Made by a program: the position numbers and the translations under genes. A stretch of 64,000 nucleotides of DNA from positions 868,001 to 932,000 of the forward strand of contig WACJ01000131.1 of assembly GCA_008973525.1 (NCBI GenBank), read 5' to 3'. Source of the DNA: Stenopsyche tienmushanensis. Its lineage: Eukaryota > Arthropoda > Insecta > Trichoptera > Stenopsychidae. Below are positions 43,621 through 55,113 of the stretch, piece by piece; the stretch's first letter is position 1; each line of letters opens with the position of its first letter. Under the pieces are notes generated by a model. The model searched no databases. It saw only the letters and a list, made by a program, of their open reading frames with translations, and had not been told where the DNA came from.

Positions 43621-43982
43621 GAGAACGGAGTGGCCACAAGATTTGTAAGTCCAATCTGTCCGCTTTTCGGACCGCTGATATGACGAATGGGCGCCCGCGA
43701 TCGGATTCCATACCTGAACATTACAAACTCTCATTGTGAAGTTTTCCGAAGAAGACTGATCGGATGGGTTGCTTAAATTTTACAATTAATCGAAAATATT
43801 GTTGTCTTTATCGTTGGCTTATGCCGTCTTGGTCGGCCTAATGTTTAAGCAATAACGAATAAAATAGGGATAAGATAACTTGGTATATATTATAAAAACG
43901 GACAGACTCGATCAATGTTGATTCATGTAAAGTAGAATAGAGTAAAATAAAAACCATGTGCAACTCTCGACCGGGTTGGTAT
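43621..43982 (+). repeat. Unnamed dispersed repeat D, copy 2
   Basis: Begins GAGAACGGAGTGGCCACAAG, as the 63.5 kb copy does (GAGGACGAAGTGGCCACAAG), and runs through CCGAAGAAGACTGATCGG to CTCGACCGGGTTGGTA, the part it shares with the inverted 34.1 kb copy. Confidence 0.65.
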
Positions 43983-45713
43983 TTGCAAATCTGCTAGTTT
44001 TGATATGCTGAACCTGGTAATACTTGACCTGGCGAATTTGATAGTGTAATATATTATATTTTGTGTTAGTTTGATGGGTTAGATTCTGGGTTCTTTTTAT
44101 AATGGTTTGGGTTCAAATCCAGATTGTGGAAAAATATCCCAACGTTACAAATGTTTAAAAATCCTATTCCTAGAAAAGTACCCTATGGAGATCTTTTACA
44201 CCCGATTAAGAATATAGTATCTTAAGAATAATAACTGTGATTTAGATATCTTTGACAATCCTCACCACCATCTAAAAGAGTTTGATGAATACAAAGAAAA
44301 AGTCGTTAAAGAAAACCAGCGTTTGATTTGAACTAATTTGTACTATTTAGTATGATATTAATGTGAGTAATTGCCTTGGTTACATTTGCTATGGTCGTAT
44401 AGTGGAGACAATTATCGACTTATAGAAAATCTAGTGAATCTAGTTCTAGTGGGTGTATTAAAAACTAAATAAATGTCAATTAAAATACCAGTTGCAACAA
44501 TCGATGCCCATAAATGTCTTCATCAATCATTCTAGTTCCAAATAGCAGCAACAACAAATCGCTTTTTCAACCGGAATATCCTCCATGGCCATAAACTTCA
44601 GATTTGAAATCCAGATAAGAGGGACGTTGGCAACCCTCCGATACATCCCAGCAGCCATTGATTAGTTTATAACATCCGTGTAAGTAAAGTTTAATTAAAA
44701 TAGAACAGTGGCGAGCTATAGGCAACCCATAATTACAATGGCTCGTGTAATGTATCTCATTAAAGCGAAATCCATCCGCGGGTCATTTTCGCTAAAATCG
44801 CAAAATCTCGAATACAATTTGGGCGGTTCGTATTAATGGAATATCAACGAATTACCGTCGGCGGTCAGTTTGGGTGTTCAAAATGCAAAAAACTTAAGAA
44901 CACACCTGGAGCTGGTGCGAATTTTAATTATCGTCGAGGATCCATCTTCCCTCGACAGTTATTGGCCATCAATAACGTGCTTTAAAATTAAGCAACATAC
45001 AATATATACGCAATTCGGACAAACACTCGTGTTGTCGAGAGACGTGCAAAGATAATGTGCACTTTTAAAATTGATGGGCTTGAATCAATAAAGCGACGTC
45101 CATTGATTAAAGTGGTCAGCAATTTAAAATGTTTAACGCCGCTTATAAGAAAATTATGGTTTTGTAAAGTGGACTTTAAGTCAATAAATCAATGTGTACT
45201 GCCAAATTTTTTTCTGTCCAATTATCTATTTGTCTTGTCAAACTGCATTTTTATGGACGTTAGAATATTTCGCCTTTGGTCGAGGTAAATGATTGTTGTC
45301 TCCAAATAATAAATCCACTGAAGACACAGCCCTAATCCTAATCTATAATATTCCTGCACTTCTTGAATATGCGATTAATGTATTTTATACACATACTTGA
45401 GACTAGTATTGAATCAATTATGTACCCCAATATAAAATACAAGGTGCATCCCAAAAATCATGAAATATATTTTTTTCCACATCCCTACTGGGCGTAATGT
45501 ATTCGAACCGATTGAGTTTGGTGTGAGGGAACCTTAGCTTTTAAGTGCACCAAAGTTCAGTTTCTTGCAAGCATCAGTAGAAGTCAGTAAGAGCAATTTT
45601 TGAGACCACGTTACAAAGTGCAATGGCGGATACTTCCAAACAACGTTGGGCGGTCAAATCTTGCACAAAACTCCACAAAAAAGCTGTCGAAAGCTTAAAC
45701 AAGCCTATTAAGC

Positions 45714-46355
45714 TTTTTTTTTCCTGTGAGAGGGGAATCTTGCATAAGACACCCTGGGTTTGATCCCAAGGTAGTGTCAGATTCTTACTGACTAAACCCC
45801 TTCCTTGTCCTTCTCTGTCTCCCTAGTATTGTTTATCACATTCATTCGTAGTCTGGCCTTAAGAAGCTGGATCTATTGTAATGTTGGAGAGCCGCTCTGC
45901 GCCCCTCTCTTTCTCACTGCCTTCTTTGGCGCTCATGATTTCTTCAACGGAATCTCACCAAAAGTTCCAGTTTTTCTTGCTCACCATCACACTATGGACC
46001 ATGTTCTCACCGTTGAGTTCGGCAGCCCCGAATGCTTGTTTCAGCATGTTTCTCTGGGGTGTCCAAGCCTCACAATCTGCATCAACGACCTCCGCTTGGC
46101 AGTAGTGGCACGCCACGGATGCTTCCTTGCCAATCCGTTTCAGGTACGCACCGAAACATCCATGTCCAGTGAGGACCTGAGTCAAGCGGCAGGTCGTTTT
46201 TCTGTGTTTTCGGGCCTTCCACTGGCTTATGACCGGGATAAGTCGGTGGGTCTATCTTCCCTTACTGGACTGATTCAATCTCTGCTGCCAGGCTTCCTCC
46301 AGTTTCTGGTCATGCTTGTTGTGGTTTTTGGGATCTTCGAAGTCCTCTTCATTGC
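45714..46355 (-). pseudogene. 5'-truncated LINE (R1/Jockey-like) reverse-transcriptase C-terminus
   Basis: On the minus strand 46341-45840 encodes the C-terminal part of a LINE ORF2: HDQKLEEAWQQRLNQSSKGR, then LTQVLTGHGCFGAYLKRIGK and a CHYC cysteine pair. LTQ-LTGHG-F is a hallmark of R1/Jockey-type elements downstream of the reverse transcriptase. The 3' end has nine A (plus-strand T, 45714-45722). TAAGC occurs at both edges (45709-45713 and 46356-46360) as a possible short duplication. A long plus-strand frame over the same span (45805-46488) is its antisense. Confidence 0.82.
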
Positions 46356-46380
46356 TAAGCATATGAAGTGCCAAATAGCA

Positions 46381-46650
46381 CATCTTGGTATCCCCGAGTC
46401 CGAAGAAGGCCAAGATGAGCCAATCCAAAGTGTTGATTATCTTTTTCGATACCAAGGGTGTGGTCCACAAAGAGTTTGTACCTTATGAACAAACTTCAAG
46501 CCTATGAAGCACCAGACTGCCAATAGCACATCTTGGAATCCCCGAATCCGAAGAAGGCCAAGATGAGCCAATACAAAGTGTTGATTATCTTTTTCGATAC
46601 CAAGGGTGTGATCCACAAAGAGTTTGTATCTTATAAACAAACTGTCAACA
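46381..46650 (+). repeat. 148-bp direct duplication inside the mariner relic
   Basis: CATCTTGG at 46381 and 46529, and TGTTGATTAT at 46431 and 46579, give the same 148-bp offset. Copies are about 90 percent identical by eye. The duplication covers the KAKMSQYKVLIIFFDTKG segment. Confidence 0.85.
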
Positions 46651-47033
46651 CTGCCTATTACGTGGATGTTTGAGGAAATATTGAGGAAAAGGGACTAATT
46701 GGGTGCTCTATCATGACAATGTCACGTAACTGCCCGTCCGTGAGTTCCTGGCGAAACACAACGTAGCAACGCTTCCGCAGCCACCCTGCAGTCCCGATCT
46801 AGCTCCAGTCGACTTTTTTCGATCCAGTGGATTAAAACCGCATCCAAAGGACAAATAAGATAAGATTTTTCAATAGTTGACTATACTCAGACATTTGCCA
46901 TTATATATGAATTTATAATGTTTTTATTGTATAAATGGATGTTTTGCTAAAAAATGTTAAAATTCTTCTTCATATTTCCGAGGGTTATTCTGGTTACGTT
47001 TTCTTACTTTTTGAATTTGAAAAGTCATACTGG

Positions 47034-47210
47034 CATTAAATTAAAATCTACAAAGCTGCTTTTATGTCTACAAGTAGTTTACGTTCATTATTGTTAAATA
47101 AACGCCGTCTACTTTCAATACAAGGTGGCTAGGGCTTCGATAGACGTGGTTAAAGATTGTTGCGCGGGAACTTGATTGAAGTATTGCATCTTACAAAGCA
47201 TTGCAATTTT
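47034..47210 (-). repeat. Unnamed dispersed repeat A, copy 3 (inverted)
   Basis: The inverse of 40601-40767: AAAATCTACAAAGCTGCTTT, TCAATACAAGGTGGCTAG, GGCTTCGATAGACG and CGCGGGAACTTGATT. Confidence 0.65.
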
Positions 47211-47407
47211 GAGGACATATACTATTTATTATTAGCAGTTACAACATCAAACATAAGATATTCATATAATATCTATTTATAGATCTCAAAAATTGATATA
47301 AATGATAGCAACAACAACATCGTGGTAGACTACAATATTATTTACTTACAATATCAAAATTAAAAAATGAGACAGAATCAACATTGCAGGGCTATTTGAA
47401 TTCAACG

Positions 47408-47606
47408 TCACGAAAAGTGAAACTCTAAGTGGCAGTTAGTCCGAAAGAGAGGTTGTATTACATACATAATAGAGACATTATGCGCATGCGCAGCGCCGCC
47501 TTTACTGTGTATGTCTCTATATTAGCATAAAGCAATCCCTACATAAGTAGCAATTTTATTATATATTATACAATATATAGCGCATTCGTTTAGCTAACAA
47601 TTTCCG
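47408..47606 (+). repeat. Unnamed dispersed repeat B, copy 2
   Basis: Matches 38141-38341 (ACGAAAAGTGAAACTC, CGCATGCGCAGCGCC, TTAGCATAAAGCAA). Here it lies about 200 bp from an inverted repeat A. Confidence 0.65.
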
Positions 47607-47939
47607 TTAAAAAAAATGCAATGCATATAATAAACTTTTCCTATGAGCTAAATATTTTCACTTTACCGAGAGAAAATCGTGCAGTATATTTTTTTAAAAT
47701 CTGTTGATTTCAATGAAGTAATTGATGAACATTGATAGATTAATTTTGTTATAATGGGTTTATATGTTATTGATTATTGGATTTTAAAGGCGTTTGGTGT
47801 TCTTAGGCGCAAAGCAATCAAGTAACGGTTAAGTTTGCGAGCAACATTTGATTAAACATGAATGACTTAATTAATTCCGTTTCCTCGGCAGGTTCCAGAT
47901 AACATTGTAAGGATTATACACCCAAGACAGGAGCTTGCT

Positions 47940-48400
47940 TTTTTATATTATTTGTATTGCAATCGGCAACGCAACATACCTCTTTGCAGCGAGTCATCGA
48001 ATGTATCATTACCGGCGTTGAAATCGATTACATCTGAAAGAGCATGAAGCGATTTTATCGATGGTGTCGAAACGACTCGTAACATTGGCACGTGGTGGAT
48101 GTGCTTGAAAAATGCGGTAGTTATGTATGCAGACGTGTGTCGGTAAGTGGAACGGGAAGCGGTCGTTGTTTGAGTGCACGCCGGCAATGGTCGTTTGAAC
48201 GGCGATGTTGAGACCACCAGCACGAGCGGGCGGAAATCGCTCGAGATGGAGAAGCGATATCCTAAAACGGCTCTCGCGACAGGTTTGACGGCTAGCGAAT
48301 GTAACTCGACAAATTGCTTGTCCCGTATGAAATCTCTGGATGATCTCACCGCAGACGTTCTCCTCTTATTTGCATTCATAATTTAGCTGCTGGAGGCGCC
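47940..48400. other. GC-rich island with open frames on both strands, candidate exon
   Basis: Composition near 50 percent GC against about a third around it. The minus strand is open for 143 codons (48379-47948), the plus strand for 70 (48174-48386, ending in KSLDDLTADVLLLFAFII). Neither matches a family I recognise. A good donor-like GTAAGT occurs at 48154. It could be an exon of an unidentified gene, or conserved non-coding DNA. Confidence 0.3.
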
Positions 48401-48711
48401 AAAGTGTTTCAGTAAATACATCTGTCAAGGAATTCGTTCCACATTAACTATACAGGTAGCATTAGTTAAGTTTCCTTTGGGTCTTACAATGGAAACAATA
48501 GTCACACCAACCACTAATTCATTTTGAATGAATCCATATATATTGTTCGATATAGTCGTCTTTGACTTGCATATAGCGTTGAATATGGTAATGAATGTGC
48601 AGCACGCGAACGAACGAGAGTCTTTAAAATAGGTTCGCCTTTACTTTGAAGATAGTTTTAAATTTTTGGCGCATTGCCATTTTTACTACACATATAGATC
48701 TGGCTGCATGA

Positions 48712-48862
48712 GGGACGATCTCCCGCAACCAAGGCTAACCGACGACTCTCCCGCCTCTCGCCTCCTGCGCGTCACTACCTAACCGTAGGTCCAGAAGAGA
48801 TGGCGCTGTTAAAATAACACATTGCACCTGAAAAGAGACGGAAGATCTCGCTGTTAATCTGG
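48712..48862 (-). repeat. GC-rich dispersed repeat E, copy 1
   Basis: On the minus strand it reads CCAGATTAACAGCGAGATC, CAGGTGCAATGTGTTATT, GCGCCATCTCT and GCGGGAGATCGTCC, matching 57524-57725 with a gap of about 60 bp. It may be an LTR fragment. Confidence 0.55.
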
Positions 48863-49285
48863 CGAACTAAATCCGCTCTACTACGTAGGGATGGTAAATC
48901 GCTCACGCTACAAATGCATGAATTTGTTAGAAAGAATCGTGATTCATTCTTCTGATGAGTATGACCATACATCTTAATGTGGAGATGGTAATTTTCTTCA
49001 CAATTATTTCATTTGAAATCTTTGGGACTTAATTTTTTTCATACTATTCTTCAACGCCGATATAATGAATTCTATAGTTATGAAAACGAATAGATCCGAT
49101 CAAATAGATAAATACAGATATTTTTGAAATCTATGTTTTTTGGCTACGATTATATCGAACATTTTGGTTAGTAAAAATTCAGAAGGATCATCATCGGTCT
49201 GATAATCTTATCATTACAACACTAATTTTCAGAGGGTTTTTTTCCCCGGATTTATTACTATTATGAATAATGTATTTTGTCGATA

Positions 49286-50145
49286 ATACAGGATGCGACA
49301 TGAAAATTTCCTTATTTTTTAAACGCACAAGGCGACAATTTTTCGAAGAAGATGGAATGGCATTAATTCGAAAACGCGAGATCTAATGTTTATTATCATA
49401 TAGGTTTAATTTAAATCATGCAGCGGATTATCTTTAAATGTCGTTCTGTAACATAAACAAAAAATTAAACTGATATCTCATATGTTGTTTATGTTATTCA
49501 TTCTTTAAATAAGGTAGTTTCCCTGCCGCCACTTTTACTATTCGAAGTACTGATAGATCACACAATCAGAAAGATTATTGGATCTCATAAAAAATATATA
49601 TAAAGCCGTATTTTGTACTTTCTAAAATATTGTATGTATCGATAAGTCCTTGCCGTATCGAAGAATTATTGCGGAAAATGCATTCACTCAAAAGCATTTA
49701 AAGCGTTTCGGGAAGACAAATCTAATGAAGTTTTGGATGCCGCACGAACTGTCCGAAGATAACAAAGGAGAGCGATGAAACACATGTAGTCAAGACAAAA
49801 AGTTTGTCTCTTTTTGCATCGAAGACGACTGAAAAAATTAAGGAATTAAAATGGGAAGAACTTTCACACCTTTCACGTTCACCAAACCTAGCTTCGACGG
49901 GTTATCATCCTTTTTGATCTTTGATACATTAATTAAAGGACAAACGTTTTGGAAATGCAAATGAAGTCGAATCATATTTTTACATACTTCGACTCAAAAC
50001 CAGTACTTTTTATCAAAAGAGGAATGAAAAAACTCGAAAATCTGTAGGAAATAGTAGGTAGTAATGAAGGAAATTATGTTTTGTAAGATTTTGTAAATAA
50101 AAACGAAAAAATTAAAGTAATTCTTTCATTGTTAAACAATCAGCA
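49286..50145 (+). pseudogene. mariner (lineata-like) pseudogene
   Basis: TACAGGATGCGACATGAAAA at 49289 resembles the TIR of lineata-type mariners. C-terminal transposase traces follow: MPHELSEDNKGER (about 49738), KIKELKWEELSH (49834 on) and SPNLASTGYHPF, then FGNANEVESYF and KRGMKKLENL. The third catalytic Asp (SDYH in active copies) reads TGYH, so it is lost. Stops are frequent and the N-terminal half is not recognisable. Confidence 0.75.
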
Positions 50146-50942
50146 AGGACTTTTCGATAGATCTAATATTAATATTTGCATTAATTTACTTGACATATCT
50201 AACGCTTTGACGGACACATTTGCATTATGCGTCATTTTTGCTACGAAAAATGACTGCATAATGCATTAAATAGTAATTAAATTATCAATAAATCCTAAGG
50301 AGGATTTTTGCACACCCATTTACTATTTTAAATTTATATTATTTACAAATTTTAATAATTATATTTGCTTATATCGTAACGCTAAATTTTAAAAGGTGTG
50401 TCTGCTAATGAATTCTAAGCAGTCACGTCGCAAAATTAACTGTATGTCATATGGCCAAATAGGGTCATCACGCATTCAGACAATATTTACACTGTGAATG
50501 TCAAGAAAAGAAGAACTGAAGAAGACCGTCGCACATACAAATTATAATATAACAATACATGACGTAATCAAAAATACTATCCCCAACGTTCTGATTAAAT
50601 AGTCACTACAGTTATGTCATATAGTGTCAATGGGGTCATATACAAAAAATAATTTCCGAATGTTAGTAGCATCCTTTAGACAAATAATACACGTTTTTTC
50701 ATATATTTTGTAATAGATGCCGCACTAATGCCACTTTGAATCAGAGACGAACAACCTTTCATTGTGATATAAATTGATTATATCACAATGATATACGAAT
50801 TTTGTAATATTTAGACATATTTTCCTTTGTAGTTTGTAGTTTATCATCACGTCCATGATCGGTTGTTATAAATGTATGAGGCTAATTTGAGGAAATATGA
50901 AAAAAATAATTAAAGTACCAGTGGTGTGTATGATGACTAGTA
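50146..50942. other. AT-rich spacer with a perfect hairpin
   Basis: No gene recognised. The only feature is the palindromic hairpin at 50760-50790. Confidence 0.45.
50760..50790. repeat. Perfect 12-bp hairpin
   Basis: CATTGTGATATA (50760-50771), the loop AATTGAT, then the exact reverse complement (50779-50790). Stand-alone, 150 bp from the foldback element. Confidence 0.6.
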
Positions 50943-51375
50943 TGTCGATTATTGCAGTGACCACACGTTAATTCGATACCCTTTTATACTGACAATGTTA
51001 GGGTTGCCAATTCTATCGCACCACGATAAAAGACAATTTTAAAATAATTTACAGGCAGCGTCTTTTAGATAAAGTGTGCGCAACTAATATTTGATATTTT
51101 ATATTTTTTGTCACAAAATCGTGACGTGGAACAAGAATTTCTTAAGAAAGTCTTATATCAACACTTTAGGAGAGATTTGTAGACAGAATTTTATATCCAA
51201 TTTAGATATCTTATTAATATTAGAACAGGGTTTCAAAAGGTCATTTTTTATCAAACGACCCTGATTGTAACTTATTTTGAAAGAGACTTCTATCGCGGTG
51301 CGAGAAAGTTGGCAACCCTAAACATCAATAAAAAAAGGGTCCCGATTTAACGTGTGGTCATAGCAGTAATCGACA
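50943..51375. mobile_element. Foldback element with inverted arms of about 130 bp
   Basis: The left arm 50943-51073 and right arm 51246-51375 are inverted copies with small indels. Matching blocks run from the outside in: TGTCGATTATTGC, GACCACACGTTAA, ACCCTTTT, TTAGGGTTGCCAA, CGCACC-CGATA and AAATAA-TTACA. Identity is roughly 70-75 percent by eye. The loop is about 170 bp with no open frame. Superfamily unknown. If transcribed, the arms would form a long imperfect hairpin. Confidence 0.75.
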
Positions 51376-54300
51376 CATTATCCGCGCTCAGTGTAATTTG
51401 AGCATTAGTGATTATCTTTATAATGAAAATCAATGTCATATTTTGGAAATACACATCCTTAAAATTTTTGCTTTATTTGCCAAAATACAGTTTTGTTTTC
51501 ATAACTATTTACATGAAAGAATCACATGCATGTAACCTATTATAAATTTTTGAGATATTTTGAGTTAAACGTACGTTAAGAAGATAACGGATGTATTTCC
51601 ATGCTTAATGTTTGCTAAAGTTTCTTGTTCTCAACGTATTCCATCTATGAGCTTTAATACCTTTTTTAAAAAAACTTCGCAAGGGTCGCAAAGATTTCCA
51701 AAAAGGACCAAATGCAGTCCATGTTCCACAGGTTGGGCACCCTTGCCTTAAATACATGACCATTATGTCATTCTTGATTACACATTAGTCCAAAAAAAGA
51801 CGTTAGTATAATAGATAACCAGCAGCGTGGGAAATCTATAATAGCATACTTTTTCAATAATAACAGGTTTCCGCTTAGTTGACACTAATTGTATTGCCAA
51901 ACACGGTAAAAAGCGTGAGATCAAAGGCGATCAAACACGTCCATTATTATTTATTGCCATAATCTTCAAATTGAGCGATTAGCGGACAGATTCTGTAGCA
52001 TTTGGGTTGGGTTGGGAAACTTTCTTCAGTTCGATGTTAATACGACCATCACGATTCGATATCAATTTGTAGACTTGGGAAACGTTTAAAAACGCCGACT
52101 TTCTTCGACTTAAGCTCATAAAACATTTAGTAAACAATAGAATTTCGATGGAGTTGTATTAATTATTAATGATTAGTAATTGTAGCAATAGAGCAGGAAA
52201 AGTCATGGAATTTTAAAGAGTGGCCTGAAATATATTAATACTGTTTTGTTAAATTTATTAACCCTCTGCGATCCAGATGAAGATTTATTTTAATCCTAAA
52301 TTATATGGGTTAAATTCCATTCTAAATCCATTTACAAATATTTGAATAGTTTGTTAAATGGATCAAAAAACTCTGACGCTTCATAGACCCCCGGCGCGAA
52401 CCCCGTGGCCAAATAAAGCGACAGTCAGGGACTGCTGCAGCAGCGAAGGCAACGAAATGAGGGCATACAAATTCCGCCAGGGCCAGAGCGATTTTGAAAT
52501 GAAAATTATCATACAGCGATGATGGTTAGTAATTAAAATTTGTAAGAAGCTACCAAAGAAATGCACTGATGCTAATTATTTCTGCAATGTTCATGATATG
52601 AACGTTCATGCTCTCACATTTTTAATGGTTGTATTATCTTGGGAATTTATGCTATTTGAGTGTGAATAAAATTAAATGTGCTTACTTTGTGCAGGGAAAC
52701 AATGGTGTTTATAAGAGTGTTAGAACTCCATGCTCTCCCTACAAGGAGCATAGCTAAGACCAGTCCTCATTCCATCCTTCGACTGCATACTGGACAAGGT
52801 AACCATTGAATTGTTTGCAATTAACGCCTAAGCGTTTCTATTCAAATTGTTCAAGTCATTGTTTCGATGCAAAACGATTGTTTTTATAATACACATAAAA
52901 AAGAAACAACAATGGATGTTGTGAGGATCGCCAATTAAAGGATGTCGGCTGAGAGTGCATTATAAGGCACCTTTGGATGCAAAATTAATTTATATAATAC
53001 CGTTATCTGTCCAGTTGTATAATATAAATCGCCAGAACGATAGTTTGGCCAAACTACATAAACATGTCGTTAAAAATGTAATAAAAATCGCGTGGGAACC
53101 ATTAATCGCAATATTTGAATTTGTCTAGAAATATTTTTATGGACTCTATTGTTTATGTTTAATGTCAATTTTTGAAATTTTTTTTCATATTGTATGATAT
53201 ATTCAATCGATCGATCCCAAGCAGGCTTAGCCTGATTTCTGGATCTGTAAATTTAAATACTGAATTGATAAAGTTAGTCAGGGTCAATTATGAATGGTAG
53301 ATTTGTAATAATCAATCACAATCACCTTTTATAAATATATTTGCACTATGGAACATTATGTTGGGGAGTCTGTGACAATTCCTTATTTCTGTAGATCTTG
53401 ATTAAATTTTGAGTGTCGTCATGGCCTAAGATCATCTCTTAAATCTATGTTGTCCTATTTAAATGTTCCAAGACTGTGGTACATCTGTTGTTGATTAAAA
53501 CGTTACTGCATATTTTGTTTATGGTTTTATTGGACTTGTATTTCAGCAATGATCGTAAAAAGAGGCATATAATTTCCGATATGTTCTTGATTAGTCTATC
53601 ATAGGTGACCCACTTTATCAATCATCTCAATATGAATTAATATTTGGACCAGGACAATCGATTGGAAATATCATTTAGGACATTTGCAATCTGGATTTAA
53701 TCTTATAGCTTTATAATAAAAGTCTGAGATCTCACCAACTTTACCAACACTTAGGTAACGGTATTACATCAGGGTGAATAAAAAAATCATTCAAAATCTG
53801 CAAATGAAAACTTACCTTCAAAAAAGTTTTGTAATTAATACGTATCAATCTTATGATTGTAATTCTTAATAAAAGCTCTTCTATTATTAACTTTGATCTA
53901 GTTGCTTTCTATCTGTCTTAAATCCATTGCAAAGGTTTTTTGTATAGAGCCTTCAAGCAGCAATCAAAACATCTTCTATTAAAATATCTCGAAGATCAGC
54001 AATTGGAAACATTCCACATTCCATCTGTAAGTAACTATTTTGACAGCTGAAAAGATTAAACTTCCAAAGAGCAATATGCAAATCTTTCGCCTGTCATCCC
54101 GTCGGATAAGTCAAGTTCGTTGCTATACAACCGATGCATTTCTGAGGATCCTTTTTTTGAGAATTTTCCAGTTGTGACTCCGATCGGCGAATTCCTCGAC
54201 TTAATTGCTGACCCCTGCTATTTGTTTCCAATACATCAGACATGATTAAACCCTCACGACTGCTATTACGAGCAATTAAAATGGCGAATCGATTTTATGT

Positions 54301-54730
54301 TGCCTATCAGATGGCTCTTTTAATTGATACGAGCACGCCATTGTTCTTCTCCATCTGGATTTCTGTGAGAAACAACCGTTCATTTAGATCAAACAGTTTG
54401 ATTCGGTGGATGCTGGGCCTGCGACGTTAGCCCATCTACCATATGCGTATTCGAATTACACCAATTATCTGATGTAACTTCATTTTTTTGCGATGACAAT
54501 AAGAAAACTCAAGTATGAATCTATGAATGTCAATCATTTATAGTTATGTAAAAAAAAATCTAAACGAATCAAACATGTTACCATCATCGGAATCTAAATT
54601 CATTTCGGAGTGTCATATATTAACCCTTTTAATGTCGATCGAAAAAATTGTACCTTAACAAATAATACAAAGGGAAAATAAAATTAAAATGGAAAGTCAT
54701 TAGAAAAAATAGAGAAATCAATGTTCCTTT
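51376..54730. other. Non-coding stretch
   Basis: A hAT-like end (CCACAGGTTGGGCACCCTTG) sits at 51729-51748. TTAACCCTC at 52258 and TTAACCCTTTTAATG at 54621 resemble TTAA-target element ends, without partners. Slightly GC-richer DNA at 52.4-52.5 and 54.0-54.4 kb shows no recognisable coding content. Confidence 0.4.
51729..51748 (+). mobile_element. Possible hAT right terminus
   Basis: CCACAGGTTGGGCACCCTTG resembles right ends of hAT/Charlie-type elements. No left end, target duplication or transposase was found, so confidence is low. Confidence 0.3.
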
Positions 54731-55113
54731 TTAACCTTTCCCTTACGGTGCTAAAAGCACCCGTGCACTCCGATCATATGTATTTGGTACAACATATAAA
54801 AAGTGATTTGAAAATTGAAAAACATTGAATATTCATAACTATTGCTTTTATTAACTATAGTTGAGGTTGAAATGTAACGATTTTTGTAATGTTAGTTCTG
54901 AAAAGTGTAAATAGCCGACAGGCCCAGAGAACAGAGAACTTGGGTTACTGAATGCGAGTTGTGAGATGTAATACTTATATACTTTGATGTAATTCGTAAT
55001 TATATAATGAAAGAATACAAAAATTCTGAACGCAGTGTTTATTATATTTCATATCAATATTTCATTATTAGAGTAGAGTTGTAGTAAATACATCACCGGT
55101 AGGGAAAGGTAAA
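54731..55113 (+). mobile_element. piggyBac-like MITE (TTAA target, 16-bp TIR)
   Basis: The left end is TTAA then CCTTTCCCTTACGGTG (54731-54750). The right end is CACCGGTAGGGAAAGG then TAAA, a decayed TTAA (55095-55113). TIRs agree at 14 of 16 positions. A subterminal hairpin GGTGCT-AAA-AGCACC lies at 54747-54761. The right 150 bp is repeated at 62227-62384, where the outer TTAA is intact. About 380 bp, no coding capacity. Confidence 0.7.

Larger units (their letters stand above)
39411..45440. other. Upstream non-coding stretch with dispersed repeats
   Basis: Besides repeats A (40.6 kb), C (42.7 kb) and D (43.6 kb) I see no gene. A segment beginning TATACAGGGTGTCGG at 40085 resembles a DNA-transposon end. 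GAAATCTAGGACATA is duplicated at 40387 and 40409. A G10 run is at 42893-42902. Three TCAAATGAT copies lie at 43262-43290. GC-richer stretches at 39.7-40.0, 41.7-42.1, 42.3-42.6 and 44.5-45.1 kb have no recognisable coding content. Confidence 0.45.
45441..46860 (+). pseudogene. mariner transposase pseudogene, interrupted by a LINE and partly duplicated
   Basis: An N-terminal open piece at 45623-45713 begins MADTSKQRWAVK. The C-terminal half (46580-46855) has KVLIIFFDTKG, where mariners carry the second catalytic Asp, and HKEF, TVNTAYYV, then LYHDN, REFLAKHNVAT and CSPDLAPVDFF in shifting frames. SPDLAPVDFF holds the third catalytic Asp. The region with the first Asp is missing. A 148-bp duplication repeats the FFDTKG part (46381 on and 46529 on). 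A LINE tail in opposite orientation (45714-46355) separates the N- and C-terminal parts. Multiple stops and shifts make it dead. Confidence 0.78.

Noticed and set aside
44060..44130. GGTTCAAATCC, a tRNA B-box-like word
   Set aside because: No acceptor stem, A box or clover-leaf could be formed around it.
45805..46488. 227-codon open frame on the plus strand
   Set aside because: It is the antisense of the LINE C-terminal fragment (LTQVLTGHG on the minus strand) and runs into a mariner relic.
52005..52030. GGTTGGGTTGGGAAAC as a possible right end for the hAT-like terminus at 32788
   Set aside because: It lacks the CACTG edge and lies 19 kb away.
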